Of a stretch of 64,000 bases of DNA, positions 1 to 8,194 are shown piece after piece. The position numbers and the translations under genes were made by a program. Numbering within the stretch: position 1 is the first letter of the stretch; each line of letters begins with the position of its first letter. Source of the stretch: Mycolicibacterium sp. BiH015 (lineage in GTDB: Bacteria > Actinomycetota > Actinomycetes > Mycobacteriales > Mycobacteriaceae); assembly GCF_027706845.1 (NCBI RefSeq), contig NZ_JAQGCZ010000003.1, positions 496,001 to 560,000 on the forward strand, in the 5' to 3' direction. The notes below the pieces were generated by a model. The model was not told the origin of the DNA and made no database searches. It saw only the letters and a program-made list of their open reading frames with translations.

Positions 1-218
1 ACGCCATCGACGGCGTGGTCGAAGACGTCAAGGGCAAGGCCAAGGAAGTGATCGGCATCGTCACCGACAATGACGGCCTTCGCGAAGAAGGCCGCGCTCA
101 GCAGGACAAGGCGGAAGCCGAGCGCGATGTGGCAAAGAAAGAAGCGGAGGCCGAAGCGGCACGGGCCGCAGCCAGCGCCGCTGAGGCACGCCAGGAAAGC
201 GCCGAAAGCGCCAAATAA
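1..218 (+). CDS. CsbD family stress protein, 5' end outside window
   Basis: The reading frame is open from the first base of the window (Ala-Ile-Asp-Gly precedes the first possible GTG at 15), so the true start lies upstream. The visible part carries the CsbD signature VEDVKGKAKEVIG followed by NDGLREEGRAQQDKAEAERD, then an Ala/Glu-rich helical tail. The neighbour at 1724-2284 has the same opening (DKAGQAREGLLDSVKGKAKE), so the missing residues are probably about ten. CsbD proteins are small, abundant general-stress proteins of unknown mechanism. A strong hairpin follows the stop codon. Confidence 0.8.
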   Translation, partial: AIDGVVEDVKGKAKEVIGIVTDNDGLREEGRAQQDKAEAERDVAKKEAEAEAARAAASAAEARQESAESAK

Positions 219-231
219 ACATCACGCACTA

Positions 232-263
232 TCGGGCCTCACCCCTACGGGGTGGGGCCCGAT
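232..263 (+). terminator. GC-rich hairpin terminator after csbD-like gene
   Basis: Arms TCGGGCC-TCACCCC and GGGGTG-GGGCCCGA flank a three-base loop (TAC), followed by a T-containing stretch (TTCGTATTTCG). It lies 14 bases after the csbD-like stop codon. Confidence 0.65.
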
Positions 264-299
264 TCGTATTTCGTCGTGGTCTGCTGACGCCGGGCACCG

Positions 300-324
300 G
301 TTTGACGGGATTGTCACCGGGAAT
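300..324 (+). promoter_or_regulatory. SigF-like promoter of the hemerythrin gene
   Basis: GTTT at 300-303, a 15-base spacer, then GGGAAT at 319-324 match the mycobacterial SigF consensus GTTT-N15/17-GGGWAT. The site is 54 bases upstream of the GTG at 378 that begins the longest hemerythrin reading frame. Motif match by eye only. Confidence 0.5.
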
Positions 325-449
325 CCTGCCGGCCGAGCGCACAGCCCGCACTCGGTTCCACGATTGAGAAAACAGAGGTGCCCGCCGTGGTTGAAACCTT
401 CGTCTAGTCGACCGACGACGTCGTCGAGTTCCTTCGCGGACAACACAAT

Positions 450-953
450 TTGATCAAAGACATGTTCGACGACGTGATCCATGCGTCCGGCGCGAAAGCT
501 CGGGAGGAGGCGTTCGTCAATCTGCGGCAACTGTTGGCCGTCCACGAGACGGCCGAGGAGATGGTGGTACACCCCCGGGCTAAGCGGGACATCGACGATG
601 GGGACGCCATTGTCGACACCCGGCTGCAGGAGGAGCACGAAGCCAAAGAGCAACTGTCCGCACTCGAGGGCATGGACATCGAATCGCAGGAGTTCCTCGA
701 TGCCCTGATGGTGTTCAGGTCCGCGGTGATCGACCACGCCGAACGGGAAGAGAACGAGGAATTCAACCGCCTACAGCGCGACCTCGGGCCCGAGGATCTG
801 AAACGCATGGCATCGGCCGTGCAAGCCGCTCAGGCCATCGCCCCAACGCGCCCACACCCCGGTGTGGAGTCTGCTGTGCTGAATTTCGCCGTCGGTCCCT
901 TCGCGTCGATGCTCGATCGGGCACGCGACGCGATCTCGGCAGCCCTTCGCTGA
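450..953 (+). CDS. Hemerythrin-like (HHE) protein, N-terminus interrupted by a stop codon
   Basis: Bacterial hemerythrins bind O2 or act in redox/NO stress through a di-iron site in a four-helix bundle. Helix B (HETAEEMVVHP), helix C (EEHEAKEQ) and helix D (IDHAEREENEEF) ligands are present. The only legal start after the last in-frame stop is TTG at 450, which gives 167 residues but omits the first ligand helix. The preceding codons in the same frame read VVEFLRGQHN, including the expected first iron-ligand His (CAC, 444-446). Further upstream the frame continues to a GTG at 378 behind AGAGG, but is cut by TAG at 405-407. The gene is probably a 191-codon hemerythrin with one nonsense codon. 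It may be inactive, or the codon may be a sequencing error. Confidence 0.75.
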   Translation: MIKDMFDDVIHASGAKAREEAFVNLRQLLAVHETAEEMVVHPRAKRDIDDGDAIVDTRLQEEHEAKEQLSALEGMDIESQEFLDALMVFRSAVIDHAEREENEEFNRLQRDLGPEDLKRMASAVQAAQAIAPTRPHPGVESAVLNFAVGPFASMLDRARDAISAALR

Positions 954-963
954 TCCAGCGCAA

Positions 964-999
964 ACGAATGCCCCTGTGAGCTTTCACAGGGGCATTCGT
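964..999. terminator. Bidirectional hairpin terminator
   Basis: Perfect 16-base arms (ACGAATGCCCCTGTGA and its complement) surround a GCTT loop between the convergent hemerythrin gene and the coiled-coil gene at 1017. It can serve both strands. Confidence 0.75.
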
Positions 1000-1016
1000 G
1001 TGCGGTCGCCCGCCCG

Positions 1017-1697
1017 TCAGGCGTCTGTACCTGCCCTCTCGGACTGACGCTTGTCCTTTTCGTTATCGGCCAGATCGTCCAGCTGGTCTGCCTTCATCCG
1101 GCGGCTGGCCGCCTCGCCCCGCTTGGCTGCCACATCGTCCATCGCCGACTGAGCCTCGGCCGTGGCGGTCTGCTCTTCGGCGCGAATCGCTTCTCGTTCC
1201 TTCTGCCGAACCTTTTCCACAGCGCCGGCTTGCTTGTTGGCCGCTGCGTCGGCGTCTCGTTTCGCGGCGGTCGCCCGCTTCTGCGCGGCGTCGGCCGCAC
1301 CGCTGGTGCGCTGCTGCACCGCGTCACGCGCGGCGGCCTCGTCTTTCCGCCGCGCCTCGCGCGCTTCCTGCTGCTCCGCGTTCGCCTCGGCCCGCTTCGA
1401 TCTGAAGGCGGAATCGGCCTTCTCCCGCTTGGCTTCTGCGGCCGCGTCCAATCTGGCAGCGCGCGACAGCGCATCACTGCGCTCTGCAAGTGCTGCGCCG
1501 CTGGCTTGCAGTTGCGAGTCCCCCAACGCCCCTCCGACCACCGCGTCCACGGTGCCCAGCGAGCGCTCGTAGAACAGGCGAGCGGGAGTCTCGGCAGGGA
1601 GTCGCGTCAGCACCGTGTCCGCGACAACTTGAAATGGAAACCGGGCGATTCGATATTGCAATCGCAGGAGGGCAACCGGCACATTGATGATGTTCAT
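1017..1697 (-). CDS. Ala/Glu/Arg-rich coiled-coil stress protein
   Basis: 226 residues. Residues 1-60 are an ordinary folded-looking segment (NVPVALLRLQYRIARFPFQV). Residues 65-226 are almost entirely charged and Ala-rich helix (AAEAKREKADSAFRSKRAEA), typical of a long coiled coil. The function is not recognised; related mycobacterial proteins are often misnamed IF2-like because of this composition. The start lies 26 bases after the stop codon of the CsbD-domain gene on the same strand, so the two probably form one operon. The compositional likeness to that neighbour's tail suggests they may interact. Confidence 0.75.
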   Translation of the reverse strand: MNIINVPVALLRLQYRIARFPFQVVADTVLTRLPAETPARLFYERSLGTVDAVVGGALGDSQLQASGAALAERSDALSRAARLDAAAEAKREKADSAFRSKRAEANAEQQEAREARRKDEAAARDAVQQRTSGAADAAQKRATAAKRDADAAANKQAGAVEKVRQKEREAIRAEEQTATAEAQSAMDDVAAKRGEAASRRMKADQLDDLADNEKDKRQSERAGTDA

Positions 1698-1723
1698 TAT
1701 CCGTTCCTGTGTTTGGTCGGCGT

Positions 1724-2284
1724 TCAGGGCAGGTCGGCTTGCTTGCTGACCTCGTCGGCATGCTCACGGAGGCGTTCCGCCTCGCTCTTGGCGTTCTCAG
1801 TCACTTTCACCGCGGTCTGGTGCTCAGCAGTGGCTTCGACGAGATCGTCACGAGCAGCCTCTTTTTCCGCTTCTTCGCGATTCTTGGCCTGCTGAACCTC
1901 TTGCTGAGCGTCGACCTGAGCGCGCATCGCCGCGGACGCGACCTCTTCGCGCTTCTGCTGTTCTGCGGCCCGCTTCTGCTCCTGCTGCTCGTGCTGGATG
2001 TCCAGCTTGGCCGCGGCGGCGTCGGTGTCGACTGCCGAACGCGCCTGGGCAGCTTCTCTTTTGGCCTCGACCAGATCCTCGCGGGTTTCATCGAGCTCCG
2101 CCTCCGCGACAGCCTCGGTGATATTTGCTTCTTTTCGCTCCCGCGCTTGGGCCTGGTCGAGCTGCCCCTCCTTTGTCAGCGAGTCGTTTCCGATCACCGC
2201 CCCTGCGATTTCCTTCGCCTTTCCTTTGACCGAATCCAGCAAGCCCTCACGAGCTTGACCAGCTTTGTCGTTCTCACTCATCAA
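1724..2284 (-). CDS. CsbD domain protein with coiled-coil tail
   Basis: 186 residues. The first 55 form a CsbD domain (SENDKAGQAREGLLDSVKGK, then GNDSLTKEGQLDQAQARERKE). The rest is a charged Ala/Glu/Gln-rich coiled coil (AKLDIQHEQQEQKRAAEQQK). An AGAGGAG ribosome site precedes the ATG. It is paired with the coiled-coil gene downstream and is a longer paralogue of the csbD-like gene at the window start. The likely role is general stress protection. The molecular function is unknown. Confidence 0.8.
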   Translation of the reverse strand: MMSENDKAGQAREGLLDSVKGKAKEIAGAVIGNDSLTKEGQLDQAQARERKEANITEAVAEAELDETREDLVEAKREAAQARSAVDTDAAAAKLDIQHEQQEQKRAAEQQKREEVASAAMRAQVDAQQEVQQAKNREEAEKEAARDDLVEATAEHQTAVKVTENAKSEAERLREHADEVSKQADLP

Positions 2285-2371
2285 CGAACTCCTCTTCGAA
2301 GGTCGGGCATGGCCGCGCCGCAGTGAGCGGCCAGCGTGACTTTTCTGTTCTGCTCAAGGCTTCTCGGGTCA

Positions 2372-2866
2372 TTACGGGGTACGTGCTCGGCTGCCCGCGT
2401 CCGCCCGCGAATCACTGTGCCGACGGCCCAATGCCACTCCCAGCGCGATCATCACGAGCGCAAGGGCGAGATGCAGCCAGTTGTCCGCCTCGTTGACGGG
2501 CACGAAATTGGCCGGACTGCTGTGGTCGATGAGAAGGCCGTAGACGAACAGCACCAGATAGACGACGCCGCCCCCGATCAGGTACCACCGAGCGCTGTCG
2601 AACCTGCGCGCCAACGCGATACCGGCAATGCCGAACGCAAGGTGCACGATGTTGTGCAGTACTGAAACATTGAAGATTCCCAGAAGTGCTGCTTCGGAGT
2701 GATGGCCGGCAAACGTCAGTTGGTCATAGTGGGCGGTGACACCCGGGGTGAATCCCAGAATTCCGACAGCCAGAAAGACGACTCCGACGCCGAGTGCGGC
2801 CTTCTGAACTGCTGCAGGATATTTGGACCTCGTGTCGACCGTGTCGACGGGGTGAGATGAAGACAT
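2372..2866 (-). CDS. DUF4383 family membrane protein
   Basis: 164 residues from the ATG at 2866, chosen because GGAAGAG lies just upstream; an ATG at 2878 is the alternative. Four hydrophobic helices are visible: AALGVGVVFLAVGILGFTPG, the segment after LLGIFNVSVLHNIVHLAFGI, WYLIGGGVVYLVLFVYGLLI, and a last one near HLALALVMIALGVALG. The helix 2 stretch NVSVLHNIVHLAFGIAG matches the DUF4383 family. The function is unknown; members are common in actinobacterial stress regulons. The divergent neighbour is a GAF-ANTAR regulator. Confidence 0.8.
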   Translation of the reverse strand: MSSSHPVDTVDTRSKYPAAVQKAALGVGVVFLAVGILGFTPGVTAHYDQLTFAGHHSEAALLGIFNVSVLHNIVHLAFGIAGIALARRFDSARWYLIGGGVVYLVLFVYGLLIDHSSPANFVPVNEADNWLHLALALVMIALGVALGRRHSDSRADAGSRARTP

Positions 2867-2929
2867 CAGCTCTTCCATTTGGTGTTCACCAACGGTGCTC
2901 CACGGGCTGGAAGCGAAGGCGAACACCGC

Positions 2930-2954
2930 GTACCCCGCGCGGACGCGGGCAAAC
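2930..2954 (-). promoter_or_regulatory. SigF-like promoter of the DUF4383 gene
   Basis: Read on the minus strand: GTTT (2954-2951), a 15-base spacer, then GGGTAC (2935-2930). This is a close match to the SigF consensus, about 65 bases upstream of the DUF4383 start. Confidence 0.55.
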
Positions 2955-2971
2955 GCCTTTCCTCGCCTAAG

Positions 2972-2995
2972 GTTCATTCGTTCTCCAGCGGGTAG
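2972..2995 (+). promoter_or_regulatory. Possible SigF-like promoter of the GAF-ANTAR gene
   Basis: GTTC at 2972-2975 and GGGTAG at 2990-2995 with a 14-base spacer, 37 bases before the start codon of the GAF-ANTAR gene. Weaker than the sites at 300 and 2930. Confidence 0.35.
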
Positions 2996-3031
2996 CCGGA
3001 CACACGACCGTAGACCAGACCAGAGGACTAC

Positions 3032-3709
3032 ATGACACTGCCGAGTGGAACTGACCTCGCTGCGCGAATGGCCGACCTCGCCAGCGCTACGTCGGGTGCG
3101 TGGTCGTTGGACGCAGTCCTCGACTCCGTCACGGCGGCTGCAGCCGAGCTCATCCCGGGGGTCGATACCGCGGGCATTCTGCTGATCCGGGGAGGCGCCC
3201 ACGAATCCATCTCGGGCACCGCGGAGATTCCCAAACATCTGGACGAACTCCAGATGTCCCTCGGCGAGGGACCCTGTATGCAGGCAGCACTCGACGACAC
3301 AGAGGTGGTCACGGACGACTTTGCGTCTGAGGCGCGCTGGCCGCGGTACTCACCGGCCGTGGTCGACATCGGCGTGCTCAGCGGTATGTCGTTCAAGATG
3401 TTCACCGCGGATCGCACGGCGGGCGCACTCAACCTCTTCGGGTTCCAGCCGCGGGTGTGGGACGACGACGACCTGGCGATCGGCGGCATCCTGGCCGCGC
3501 ACGCCACGGCGGCGATCCTGGCTCATCAGCACGTCGGCCACCTCAGAGCCGCGTTGCGGACCCGTGACCAGATCGGCCAGGCGAAAGGCATGATCATGGA
3601 GCGCTACGGCGTCGATCACCTGCGTGCCTTCGAGATGATGCGCGAGATCTCCCAGACCACCAACGCCAAGCTCTTCGACGTGGCACGCCAGGTGATCGAG
3701 ACCCGGTGA
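3032..3709 (+). CDS. GAF-ANTAR domain RNA-binding antitermination regulator
   Basis: 225 residues. A GAF sensor domain spans about residues 20-165 (SLGEGPCMQAALDD is typical of this GAF subclass). A C-terminal ANTAR domain spans about 172-225 (RDQIGQAKGMIMERYGVDHL, FDVARQVIE). ANTAR domains bind paired hexaloop hairpins in nascent mRNA and prevent termination; the GAF domain would supply a small-molecule or redox signal. The ATG at 3032 is preceded by AGAGGA. This is the first of four ANTAR-type proteins in the window. Confidence 0.88.
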   Translation: MTLPSGTDLAARMADLASATSGAWSLDAVLDSVTAAAAELIPGVDTAGILLIRGGAHESISGTAEIPKHLDELQMSLGEGPCMQAALDDTEVVTDDFASEARWPRYSPAVVDIGVLSGMSFKMFTADRTAGALNLFGFQPRVWDDDDLAIGGILAAHATAAILAHQHVGHLRAALRTRDQIGQAKGMIMERYGVDHLRAFEMMREISQTTNAKLFDVARQVIETR

Positions 3710-3778
3710 GGCAGACGCTTCAACAGACCGACACCCGCTGTTCAGACGACCGGCAGCAGCCCCTGACATGCTGAGCCG

Positions 3779-4105
3779 ATGCTTGAGCAGAGCCAGGGCA
3801 TCGACCGGCCACCGACCTTGCGTCGCAACCGCAGCATCGAGGGCCGCCGAACCATCGATCTCGCACAGGGGATCCTGATCGGACAGCGCCGGTGCTCGCC
3901 ATCAGCGGCATTCGCCGAATTGCTGGCAGTATCGCGGCGCCACCACATCACGCTCACCGCCGCCGCCGAGGCGCTCGTCGATCTGGCGATCGACGTCGAC
4001 AGCATCGCTCGACCGACGGGCATGGAAGCTGTGATCGCTGAGTTCGAGTGGGGCGGGCTTTTCGGAAGCACCGCCCGTGCGGAGGCAAATGCGCGCTGCG
4101 AGTAA
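3779..4105 (+). CDS. Stand-alone ANTAR-type regulator
   Basis: 108 residues with no sensor domain. Residues 23-70 fit the ANTAR three-helix pattern (RRTIDLAQGILIGQRRCSPS then AFAELLAVSRRHHITLTAAA). The region lies 70 bases after the GAF-ANTAR gene on the same strand. Without its own sensor it may act through a partner or compete for the same RNA hairpins. The C-terminal 25 residues are not recognised. Confidence 0.65.
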   Translation: MLEQSQGIDRPPTLRRNRSIEGRRTIDLAQGILIGQRRCSPSAAFAELLAVSRRHHITLTAAAEALVDLAIDVDSIARPTGMEAVIAEFEWGGLFGSTARAEANARCE

Positions 4106-4207
4106 CGCCCACGTACGGACTCGTCGACTTCGCCAAGCGGACTGTTCCGTTACCCGGTAAAGGGCCCAAATGCCTGCTCACGACCCCCGGACGGCGGGCG
4201 CAGGCGA

Positions 4208-4233
4208 GTTTCGCTGCACGGATCACTCGGTAC
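4208..4233 (+). promoter_or_regulatory. Possible SigF-like promoter of the small lipoprotein gene
   Basis: GTTT at 4208-4211 and CGGTAC at 4228-4233 with a 16-base spacer, 76 bases before the lipoprotein start. The -10 box departs from GGGTAC by one base. Confidence 0.35.
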
Positions 4234-4308
4234 GGAATACGATCGTTGCACGCTTGCGTTAGTTAAGCGCGACCGCAGTTTGTCTGGACAGACCAGTAAA
4301 GGACCGAA

Positions 4309-4578
4309 ATGGCATCAGTTCGTCTTCGCCGGATCGCCGCAGGGGTTGGCCTTGGCGCCGCCATTGCGATGATCGGCGTTACCGCGGGGTGTAGCACCGA
4401 CAGCGGCACCCCCGAAGAGTCGAGCACGACCACCACGACTACCACCACCACGACGACTCCGCCTCCGCTGAGCCCGACCGAGAAGGCCCCCACGCCCGAC
4501 GGCCCGAACATCTTCACTCCCCCGGTGCAGGCACCTCAGCAGACGGTGAACCCGGGTCGCGAAGACTACGGTCAGTGA
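4309..4578 (+). CDS. Small Thr/Pro-rich secreted lipoprotein
   Basis: 89 residues. An Arg-containing N-terminus and hydrophobic helix (IAAGVGLGAAIAMIGVTAGC) end in the lipobox VTAGC with Cys28, so it is likely exported and lipid-anchored. The mature part is disordered: an 11-Thr run (residues 40-50) and then Pro-rich sequence (PPPLSPTEKAPTPDGPNIF), possibly O-mannosylated as in other mycobacterial exported proteins. The function is unknown. It sits directly before the sedolisin protease gene. Confidence 0.7.
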   Translation: MASVRLRRIAAGVGLGAAIAMIGVTAGCSTDSGTPEESSTTTTTTTTTTTPPPLSPTEKAPTPDGPNIFTPPVQAPQQTVNPGREDYGQ

Positions 4579-4629
4579 GCGAGCGTGCCCGGACACCATC
4601 CGGGCACGCCCTGCGTTCGTGCGCGAGCC

Positions 4630-6234
4630 ATGAATAAGGCGACCCTTCGCCCGCTGGCCACCGTGCTCCTTATCGGAGCCGTGGCAGCGGGCGTTGGTCT
4701 GTCCATCGACGAACACCGCCCCGATGATCGCCTCATCGAGGGTCCCTATGCATCGCTGCTGGACGCGTCGACCGACCTCGGCCCGGCGCAGGAGCAGAGC
4801 ATCGAGATCACGGCGAGCCTGACCGACCAGTCTCGGCCCACCGCGCTGATGGACTGGGCGAAAGACCAATCACTGACGGTCCGGTGGCGACCGGGTGACG
4901 ATTGGGCGGTTGTCGAGGGGACGCCCAGTGCCGTCGAGCGGGCTTTCGACGTCTCGGTGCGCGATTACCGGGGCAGGAAGGGGCAACTCTTCTACGCCTC
5001 ACCGCACCAACCGGCTGTGCCTGAGCACCTGCGCGGCGAAGTGTCCGAGATGGGCAGGATCCTCAGCTACACACCGCACCACATGTCGCGACCCGACCAC
5101 ATCCCTCTCGATGTGCCCGATCGCGGACTGGGCCCAGAAGCTCTGTTGAACTCCTACAACGCCGACGATCTGGCCAGGGCCGGTTTCACGGGCAAGGGAA
5201 TCACCATCGTGATCTTCGCCTTCGACGGTTTTCGTCAGTCCGACCTGGACAAGTTCACGTCCACGTTCGCCTTGCCGCCGTTGACCCCCGAGGTGGTCGG
5301 AGGGGTGCCGGAGGAGGTGCGCGGCGAATTGTCGATGGATCTGCAAGTGGCCCACGCCATTGCACCCGATGCGCGCAAAGTCGTGGTCAATGCGTTGCCC
5401 ACGGTCGGCAGTGACGGCGGATACCGCAAGATCGGCGAGATGCTCGAGGAGACCGATCGGCAGTTCCCGGGCGCGGTGTGGAGTTTCTCGATCGGCTGGG
5501 GCTGCGACAAGCTGATCACGGCCGCCGATCTGGCTCCCGTCCGGGCCGCGTTGCGCACGGCCCAGTCCCATGGCACCACCGCTTACAACGCCAGCGGCGA
5601 CCTGGCCGGCATGGAATGCCGTGGCGGGCAGGACTGGTCGTCGCCTCCGAGCGACCAGGACATCGGTCTGGATTCGATTGCATCGCTGCCTGAAATGACG
5701 AGCGTCGGGGGGACCACACTGTCCACTGATGCCGACGGAACGTGGGTGTCCGAGCAGACGTGGTTCGATGTGCCGTTGTCTCAGGGCACCGGTGGCGGGG
5801 TGTCGGCACTGTTCGACATGCCGGCCTGGCAGCAGGACGCGGCCGCCGGGATCGCACCCGAACGCCACAACGGCAAGCGGATGACCCCCGATGTCGCTGC
5901 GGTCGCCGACCCGTTCACCGGAGTCAAGTTCGTACTCGACGACGAGATCGTCGTCGGAGGCGGCACGTCACAATCCGCGCCCATCTGGGCCGGGCTGACG
6001 GCAGTGATGAACCAATACCTCCTTGAGAACAACGGTGCCTTGATCGGCGACATCAACCCGCTGCTGTACCAGATTGCCCAGGGTGCGCCGCGACCCGCGT
6101 ATCGCGATGTCACGTTGGGCGGCAACGCAGTCGACAATGCCGGTCCCGGCTATGACTTGGTCACCGGACTGGGCACCCCCGATGTCGACAACCTGGTGCG
6201 AAACGTGCAGTTAGCTCAGAAGGTTCAGACCTGA
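4630..6234 (+). CDS. Secreted sedolisin (S53) serine-carboxyl protease
   Basis: 534 residues from the ATG at 4630, placed just before a hydrophobic signal segment (LRPLATVLLIGAVAAGVGLS). The pro-domain (about 35-170) is of the kumamolisin activation type. The catalytic domain shows the S53 pattern: the Glu/Asp pair in GELSMDLQ, the oxyanion Asp in NASGDLAG, the nucleophile Ser in GGTSQSAP, and a C-terminal Ca-binding region (YDLVTGLGTPDVDNL). These enzymes cleave peptides at acidic pH outside the cell. The stop codon is 31 bases before the zinc-ribbon membrane protein gene, so co-transcription is likely. Confidence 0.9.
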   Translation: MNKATLRPLATVLLIGAVAAGVGLSIDEHRPDDRLIEGPYASLLDASTDLGPAQEQSIEITASLTDQSRPTALMDWAKDQSLTVRWRPGDDWAVVEGTPSAVERAFDVSVRDYRGRKGQLFYASPHQPAVPEHLRGEVSEMGRILSYTPHHMSRPDHIPLDVPDRGLGPEALLNSYNADDLARAGFTGKGITIVIFAFDGFRQSDLDKFTSTFALPPLTPEVVGGVPEEVRGELSMDLQVAHAIAPDARKVVVNALPTVGSDGGYRKIGEMLEETDRQFPGAVWSFSIGWGCDKLITAADLAPVRAALRTAQSHGTTAYNASGDLAGMECRGGQDWSSPPSDQDIGLDSIASLPEMTSVGGTTLSTDADGTWVSEQTWFDVPLSQGTGGGVSALFDMPAWQQDAAAGIAPERHNGKRMTPDVAAVADPFTGVKFVLDDEIVVGGGTSQSAPIWAGLTAVMNQYLLENNGALIGDINPLLYQIAQGAPRPAYRDVTLGGNAVDNAGPGYDLVTGLGTPDVDNLVRNVQLAQKVQT

Positions 6235-6265
6235 TGAGCGCCTGCGCGAAGAAGAGACGGTACTG

Positions 6266-8191
6266 ATGAGCAGTCCGACCGGCGTGATGGAATGCCCGGT
6301 CTGTCAGACCGACGTGCCCGCGGGCGAGTTCTGCGGGCTGTGCGGTGTGCCACTGGCAGAGCATCGCGGCGGGGACGGCCCACACTGGTTGCGCGCCCGG
6401 GCTTTCAGCGCGGCCCCTGGCCAGCGACTGCTGACGCCGGCGCTGACCAGTTCACTTTTCCCGCACCTGACGCCGCGAGCGCGCCGCGTATTCCTGATGG
6501 GGCTCGGGCTGCTCGTGGCCGCACTGACCGTTGCCGCCGTGTGCCGTATGCCCGCAGCACTCATCGCTGTGGCGTCGCTGGGACTTCCGCTGCTGTTCGC
6601 TCTCTACTTGCGCGAATCCGGTGTGTCCCATGACATCCCATGGAGCACACTGGTATTGACGGTAGGGCTCGGACTGACACTCGGGGTGGGCTGGGTGCTG
6701 CTCACAGGAGCTGCGGTGGCCCGCGCCTACGGCGTTCCGCTCGGCGCGGGTATCGCCGGCGGACGCATTCTGCGCGACGGCATCGGCGTGCCGCTGGGCA
6801 GCATGATGCTGATGCTGGTCCCGGCGCTGGTGGCCCGACTCACCTGGCGTGGTCGACGGGAAGCGTTGGACGGCTACGCCATCGGGGCTCTGGGCGCTCT
6901 GACCTTCACCGCGGCAGCCACCCTGACCCGGCTGGCACCCCAGTTCACCACCGGGATGATCAACCGCGTCCGTCCGATGGACGGGCTGCTCGTCGAGGCC
7001 GGCATCCGTGGCATCGCCATGCCGCTGACCGCTGCGGCTGTGGGCGGTCTCATCGGGACGGCTCTGTGGTTCACCCGGCCGGCGAACAAGGCCGACCAGG
7101 GGCGCGCGTTCGTTCGTGCAACGCTCGTCCTGATCGCGGTCGTGGTGATCGCCGTCTACGCCGGGCTGGGCCTGGTGGACGTGGCGCGCTTCTCTCAATG
7201 GCTTCAGCTGGCAATGCATCTGACGTTGACCGGCCTTGCGTTGTTCGCCCTTCGAGTGGGTTTGCACCTGGCCCTGCTGCATGAGGCGCACGACGAGGTC
7301 CGCACCGACGAGCCCATCCTGTGTGTCGAATGCAATCACGTTGTGCCTGACGCGCCGTTCTGCGCCAGGTGCGGGGCTGCGATGCGGGCGTGCTCGCGCC
7401 GGTCTCGTGAGATCCGTAGGGAAAACCGCCCCGTCGCTGTTGCCGACGAACCGCCTTCGGCCGGGACGATCACGGTAGGACTGCTCCCCGGTTATTCGAC
7501 GCAGTCCGGAACGTTCGAGGCGACCCAGGCCCCGAAGACCTCGTTCCGCACCGTGGCGCTCGCGCTGGGCGTCACCATCGTCGTCGTGGCAGGTGCGCTG
7601 ATCGGCCTGTCCGGGCTGATCTCTACACCCGCGGCCAAGTATGTCTGCCCACCCGAGTGCGGCAGCCCACCGATGAATCGTGCCGTCGAGATCAACCCCC
7701 GCTTCACCTCTTCCGATGGCGCGTTCTCGGTGTCCTATCCGGCCGAGGGCGCAGCCTATGCGGTGTCCACGCGAGCAGACGGTGTGACCGCGGTGCTTGA
7801 GGCGGGCGACGGCGGCACCATGCAGTTGTTCAGCCGGCCCGCCGAGGGCCGCAGCGCCGAGGAGATCGCTTACGCCCTGCTGAACGAGACCTATCCGGAT
7901 ACCAAGACCGCCTACGAGATACCCAACACCATGGTGGGCTACCAGCCTGGTTACGGCTTGGCCGCCGACGTCTGGCCGCAGGGTGCGATGAGCAGTTCGA
8001 CCCGAATGCGCATCATCGTGATGGTCGCCGTCAAGAATGATCTGGCGCTGATCGCCGGTGCCGTCGGCCCCTATCGCGCGTTCGGGCCGGACTTCGGATC
8101 CGGTAAGCCCTCTGCCGCCAACCTCCAGCTGGCACTGGACATGGGCAAGTACGTCAACAGCTTCAGCTGGCGCGGCGATCCGCCGCGATAG
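6266..8191 (+). CDS. Zinc-ribbon multi-TM protein with exported C-terminal domain
   Basis: 641 residues. An N-terminal zinc ribbon (CPVCQTD...CGLCG, residues 11-30) is followed by about eight TM helices to residue 355. A second zinc ribbon follows (CVECNHVV...CARCGAAM), then one more TM helix (TIVVVAGALIGLSGLIS). The C-terminal domain of about 180 residues begins with a Cys pair (VCPPECG) and would face the exterior. No enzyme signature is seen. Two cytoplasmic zinc ribbons bracketing the membrane core suggest a metal- or redox-sensitive membrane protein. The protease upstream might process the exported domain; that link is inference. Confidence 0.7.
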   Translation: MSSPTGVMECPVCQTDVPAGEFCGLCGVPLAEHRGGDGPHWLRARAFSAAPGQRLLTPALTSSLFPHLTPRARRVFLMGLGLLVAALTVAAVCRMPAALIAVASLGLPLLFALYLRESGVSHDIPWSTLVLTVGLGLTLGVGWVLLTGAAVARAYGVPLGAGIAGGRILRDGIGVPLGSMMLMLVPALVARLTWRGRREALDGYAIGALGALTFTAAATLTRLAPQFTTGMINRVRPMDGLLVEAGIRGIAMPLTAAAVGGLIGTALWFTRPANKADQGRAFVRATLVLIAVVVIAVYAGLGLVDVARFSQWLQLAMHLTLTGLALFALRVGLHLALLHEAHDEVRTDEPILCVECNHVVPDAPFCARCGAAMRACSRRSREIRRENRPVAVADEPPSAGTITVGLLPGYSTQSGTFEATQAPKTSFRTVALALGVTIVVVAGALIGLSGLISTPAAKYVCPPECGSPPMNRAVEINPRFTSSDGAFSVSYPAEGAAYAVSTRADGVTAVLEAGDGGTMQLFSRPAEGRSAEEIAYALLNETYPDTKTAYEIPNTMVGYQPGYGLAADVWPQGAMSSSTRMRIIVMVAVKNDLALIAGAVGPYRAFGPDFGSGKPSAANLQLALDMGKYVNSFSWRGDPPR

Positions 8192-8194
8192 CTA

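Noticed and set aside
222..737. 171-codon open frame opposite the hemerythrin gene
   Set aside because: Composition (His/Arg-rich, no domain) is that of an antisense shadow of a high-GC gene; the plus frame has clear hemerythrin ligands.
4424..4456. ACC/ACG/ACT run as a microsatellite
   Set aside because: It encodes the in-frame Thr tract of the lipoprotein and uses mixed Thr codons, so it reads as a coding low-complexity tract rather than a simple repeat.
6452..7339. 295-codon minus-strand frame inside the zinc-ribbon membrane gene
   Set aside because: His/Gln-rich shadow of TM codons.
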